Shown here: piece by piece, positions 61,398-64,000 of the stretch
How the letters are laid out: every line of letters begins with the position of its first letter
Position numbering within the stretch: position 1 is the stretch's first letter
Made by a program: the position numbers and the translations under genes
Source of the DNA: Prevotella sp.
GTDB lineage: Bacteria; Bacteroidota; Bacteroidia; Bacteroidales; Bacteroidaceae
Assembly: GCA_017458125.1 (NCBI GenBank)
Contig: JAFTGB010000027.1
Coordinates: 1 to 64,000, forward strand
Length of the DNA: 64,000 bases
Reading direction: 5' to 3'
Notes under the pieces: model-generated
What the model was told of the DNA's origin: nothing
What the model saw: the letters and a program-made list of their open reading frames with translations, nothing else
Database searches by the model: none

Positions 61398-61482
61398 TGC
61401 TGATTAGTGAAACAAAAAAACACCCTACACCCGCGACACCCACAACACTGGACGTCAGTGTTGTGGGTGTCGCGGGTGCAGG
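61398..61482. repeat. Long hairpin; inverted partner of the window start
   Basis: Arms 61428-61450 and 61456-61478 are perfect 23-bp inverted repeats (CACCCGCGACACCCACAA... and its complement) with a 5-base loop GACGT, plus 3 further pairs after one mismatch. The left flank has A7, so on the - strand it reads as a stem followed by T7. Bases 61398-61450 are the exact reverse complement of 1-53. Confidence 0.95.
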
Positions 61483-61494
61483 CAGAAAAAATCA

Positions 61495-61683
61495 TTCAAC
61501 TATACAGAGATAAAATGAGAAATGAGGAATGAGGAATGAGAAATGTAAATGAAAAATGTAGAAATGACAGTAATCATAAACTTCAAACTCCACACTTCAA
61601 ATATCACACTTCAAACTTCACAGTTGATGCAGATAATAAAAATTCTGACCATCAGAATTTATTTTCCCATGATGGGAATTTCT
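61495..61683. repeat. Low-complexity repeats and hairpins before the DUF2130 gene
   Basis: GAGAAATGAGGAATGAGGAATG units (about 61515-61560), then CTTCAAACTCCACACTTCAAA units (about 61580-61622), then the hairpin AAATTCTGA-CC-ATCAGAATTT (about 61640-61660) and TTCCCATGATGGGAA (about 61664-61678). The last two are an inverted, shortened version of the terminator region at 21580-21636. The rest of 61352-61833 holds no gene. Confidence 0.75.
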
Positions 61684-61752
61684 TTAGTGAACTGCGTCCG
61701 ATGACTTATTATTTCCAAATCCTCAATATTTATTAAAATTGAATACATTCTT

Positions 61753-61783
61753 ATTGGAGTCTCAGTAAAAACCACTAAATTTG
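61753..61783 (+). promoter_or_regulatory. Probable promoter of the DUF2130 gene
   Basis: TAAATTTG at 61776-61783 matches the -7 consensus; ATTG at 61753-61756 is a weak -33 element 19 bases upstream. The gene starts 51 bases further on. Confidence 0.6.
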
Positions 61784-61833
61784 TGTTCAAAACCGATAGC
61801 TATTGAAATGAAGGTTATTAAATATATCAGTCT

Positions 61834-64000
61834 ATGAACGAGATTAAATGTCCTAACTGTGGAAAGGTTTTCTCTGTTGATGAGGCAAGTTACGCTTCAG
61901 TTGTTAGTCAGATACGAACAAAGGAGTTTGAATCTGACCTGGACAAGCGCATCAAGGAAATAAAGAAACAAGAGGAAATGCTCCGGCAATCAGACAAGTT
62001 GCAGGCAGAGCAAGGATTCATGCAACAGCTAAATGCCAAAGAGAATGAACTGGAGAAGAAAAACGCAGAAATTGCACGTTTGGAAGAACAAGTAAAAGGA
62101 ATTGCTGTAACAAAGCATGCAGAGTACGAAAAACAACTTGCTGAAAAGAATATAGAAATCGCAAAAGTTAAAGAGCAAGTTCAGGCCGCTGTTCAAGCTA
62201 CTCAAATCGAATATAACGAAAAACTTGCAAATCGAGATGCTCAAATAGCCAGATTAGAAGAAAAGGTTAAAACATCAGGTATCTCTAAACAGGCTGAAAT
62301 AGATAAGGTTATTGCTGAGAAAGACGTACAGATACAGGAAAAAGAGCAAGAATTAAACTCCCTTCGTGAACAATCACGTGGAAGTGAGCAAGCTAAACAA
62401 TTGGAGCATGAAAAACAACTTGCAGAAAAAGATTCTCAGATTGCCCGCTTAGAAGAAAAAATAAAGGGTATCGAGATTTCAAAGCAGGCAGAACTTGAGC
62501 GAGAGCTGGCTGCCAAAGAGACTGAAATACTTCAGCTAAAAGGAGAAATCTCTCAGAGTCAAGGGCTTATAGAGGTTGCTGTTTTAAAAGAGCAAAACAA
62601 AGCGAACCAGATAATCCAACAGAAAGATGGAGAAATCTCTTCGTGGAAAGAACGACTCGAAGTAGAGAAGAACGACTCCATGCGTCGTGAACAGGACATA
62701 CGTCAAGGATATGAACTGCAATTGAGACAAAAGCAGGAAATGGTGGACTATTACAAAGACCTAAAAACTCGTATGTCCACTAAGATGGTTGGGGAAACAT
62801 TAGAAGTTCACTGCAACACGCTATTCAATACCACCATTCGCCCCATCATGCCAAATGCATATTTTGAAAAAGACAATGACGCTTCAGGCGGCTCAAAGGG
62901 AGATTTCATCTTTCGAGACTTTGATGGTGACTTCGAATATATTTCTATCATGTTCGAAATGAAAAACGAAATGGACGAGACAGCCACGAAGCATCATAAT
63001 GAGGATTTTCTGAAAAAACTGGATGAGGATTGTAGAACCAAGAAATGTGAATATGCCGTACTGGTCTCGCTGTTAGAACCAGAAAGCGAATTATACAATA
63101 CTGGAATTGTGGACATGAGTCATCGCTACCCCAAAATGTATGTCATTCGTCCTCAGTTTTTCATTCCAATTATCACATTGTTGGTTCAGACCTCCAAGAA
63201 GAGTATTGCCCTACAGAGGCAACTTGTATTGGCTCAAAGCCAATCTGTTGACGTCACCAATTTCGAGTCGAAACTTAACGACTTCAAGGAGCGATTTGCC
63301 AATAACTATCGTCTGGCCAGTGAGAAATTCCAGAAAGCTATCGAAGAGATTGATAAGTCAATTAAGCATTTACAGGAAATTAAGGCCAATCTTCTTGGTT
63401 CAGAAAACAATCTCCGTCTTGCCAACAATAAAGCAGAAGAGTTGACCATTAAGAAACTGACCTATAAGAACCCTACGATGAAAGCCAAGTTTGATGAGGC
63501 GAGAGATATTAACAAGATAGAAACTGATGCCTATAAAAATGTGTCTGCAAGTATACTTCAAAGAATAGACGAACCCGATTCCACTCATCAAGATGAAAAT
63601 AAGTTTAAGAATGAATTTGGTAAGAAAGAAGCACTTGTCGGAGACCGTGTTTTGTATGATCACAGATACTGCACTGTAATAAATAAAAGAACTACAAAGG
63701 GGGAAATGCGCCTAATTGTGAAATATGATAATGGAACCGTGGACAATGTTCCCAATGACTGGGAAAGGTATTCAATTGTTGAAAAGAAACAAGAATTGGA
63801 TAAAGAATGCCCATCTAAAACCGAACTATCCAGTCAACCAGGGAATCTTGTAAAACGTACTGCGAAAGTTGGTGATAGAATCGTACGAACTTCTGACAAA
63901 CTCATTGGAATCGTTATTGGTGTGCAAAGCGTGTCAAATGGCATAGAAAAATTAATTTTCAAGTTAGAAGACGGAACTAATAGCAGCGTATTTAACTCTG
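61834..64000 (+). CDS. DUF2130 coiled-coil protein, 3' end outside the window
   Basis: At least 722 residues, open to the window end. N-terminal [20 protein letters not shown] is the standard DUF2130 opening with a CxxC pair. Residues about 30-310 are a charged coiled coil with repeated blocks ([34 protein letters not shown]). Residues about 315-460 are the DUF2130 core ([14 protein letters not shown]...[28 protein letters not shown]), whose D...ExK pattern resembles a restriction-endonuclease-like fold. Two related C-terminal modules follow ([15 protein letters not shown] near 601; [17 protein letters not shown] near 678). AT-rich composition differs from genes to the left. Confidence 0.88.
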   Translation, partial: MNEIKCPNCGKVFSVDEASYASVVSQIRTKEFESDLDKRIKEIKKQEEMLRQSDKLQAEQGFMQQLNAKENELEKKNAEIARLEEQVKGIAVTKHAEYEKQLAEKNIEIAKVKEQVQAAVQATQIEYNEKLANRDAQIARLEEKVKTSGISKQAEIDKVIAEKDVQIQEKEQELNSLREQSRGSEQAKQLEHEKQLAEKDSQIARLEEKIKGIEISKQAELERELAAKETEILQLKGEISQSQGLIEVAVLKEQNKANQIIQQKDGEISSWKERLEVEKNDSMRREQDIRQGYELQLRQKQEMVDYYKDLKTRMSTKMVGETLEVHCNTLFNTTIRPIMPNAYFEKDNDASGGSKGDFIFRDFDGDFEYISIMFEMKNEMDETATKHHNEDFLKKLDEDCRTKKCEYAVLVSLLEPESELYNTGIVDMSHRYPKMYVIRPQFFIPIITLLVQTSKKSIALQRQLVLAQSQSVDVTNFESKLNDFKERFANNYRLASEKFQKAIEEIDKSIKHLQEIKANLLGSENNLRLANNKAEELTIKKLTYKNPTMKAKFDEARDINKIETDAYKNVSASILQRIDEPDSTHQDENKFKNEFGKKEALVGDRVLYDHRYCTVINKRTTKGEMRLIVKYDNGTVDNVPNDWERYSIVEKKQELDKECPSKTELSSQPGNLVKRTAKVGDRIVRTSDKLIGIVIGVQSVSNGIEKLIFKLEDGTNSSVFNS

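Overview
The window is a stretch of a Bacteroidales chromosome, most likely Prevotella or a close relative. The signs are promoters with the Bacteroidetes -7 motif TAnnTTTG, a B12-dependent ribonucleotide reductase, type IX secretion (T9SS) style C-terminal tails, a PorE-like lipoprotein, DUF4954 and DUF4492 genes, and an ExbB/ExbD1/ExbD2 operon. No rRNA, tRNA, CRISPR array or prophage was seen. Most genes are GC-rich with short gaps. The 34.7-39.5 kb region and the last 2.2 kb are clearly more AT-rich and look acquired.

Layout. 0-19.9 kb is a housekeeping block: carboxypeptidase-regulatory-like protein, nitroreductase, nrdJ, folB, cell-wall amidase, MlaD-like protein, dnaA, nagB, hflX, DUF4954, M16 protease, patatin/surface-antigen protein and nucleotidyltransferase. 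20.5-21.6 kb holds an Rpn-family nuclease between duplicated hairpins. 21.8-31.2 kb holds fumarase followed by an apparent peptide-handling cassette: secreted M6 protease, HPr-kinase-like protein, Sec11-like S26 peptidase, PqqD-like protein and ABC exporter. It runs convergently into a C10 cysteine protease and an easily missed 58-residue peptide gene. 31.3-34.1 kb is the ExbB/ExbD operon and a lipoprotein. 34.1-40.6 kb has folA and thyA separated by an AT-rich island with a HigBA-type toxin-antitoxin pair, a secreted RCC1-repeat protein and a MNT/HEPN pair. 40.7-54.0 kb carries an RNA methyltransferase, a sigma-factor operon, a PorE-like lipoprotein, topB, a RAYT transposase fused to a DprA-like domain, a secreted hydrolase and cydAB. 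54.4-61.4 kb carries a second Rpn nuclease and a TolC/HlyD/ABC-2 efflux operon. The window ends inside a DUF2130 coiled-coil protein.

Two themes stand out. The first is the peptide cassette at 23.4-31.2 kb, which has the parts expected of a ribosomal peptide that is recognised, phosphorylated or activated, cleaved and exported, together with a plausible substrate gene. The second is a heavy load of small repetitive DNA: tandem low-complexity linkers between genes, palindromic hairpins, and copies of the same kinds of sequence lying in frame inside otherwise conserved proteins (HflX, PorE-like, CydB, TolC, RNA methyltransferase, TopB, M6 protease, ABC exporter, patatin). A RAYT transposase and two Rpn nucleases in the same window are candidate enzymes for moving some of this DNA. 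That link is inference.

All calls come from reading the sequence and family knowledge; no database search was run. Starts were adjusted where an in-frame upstream start would fall inside a promoter or in front of a signal peptide.
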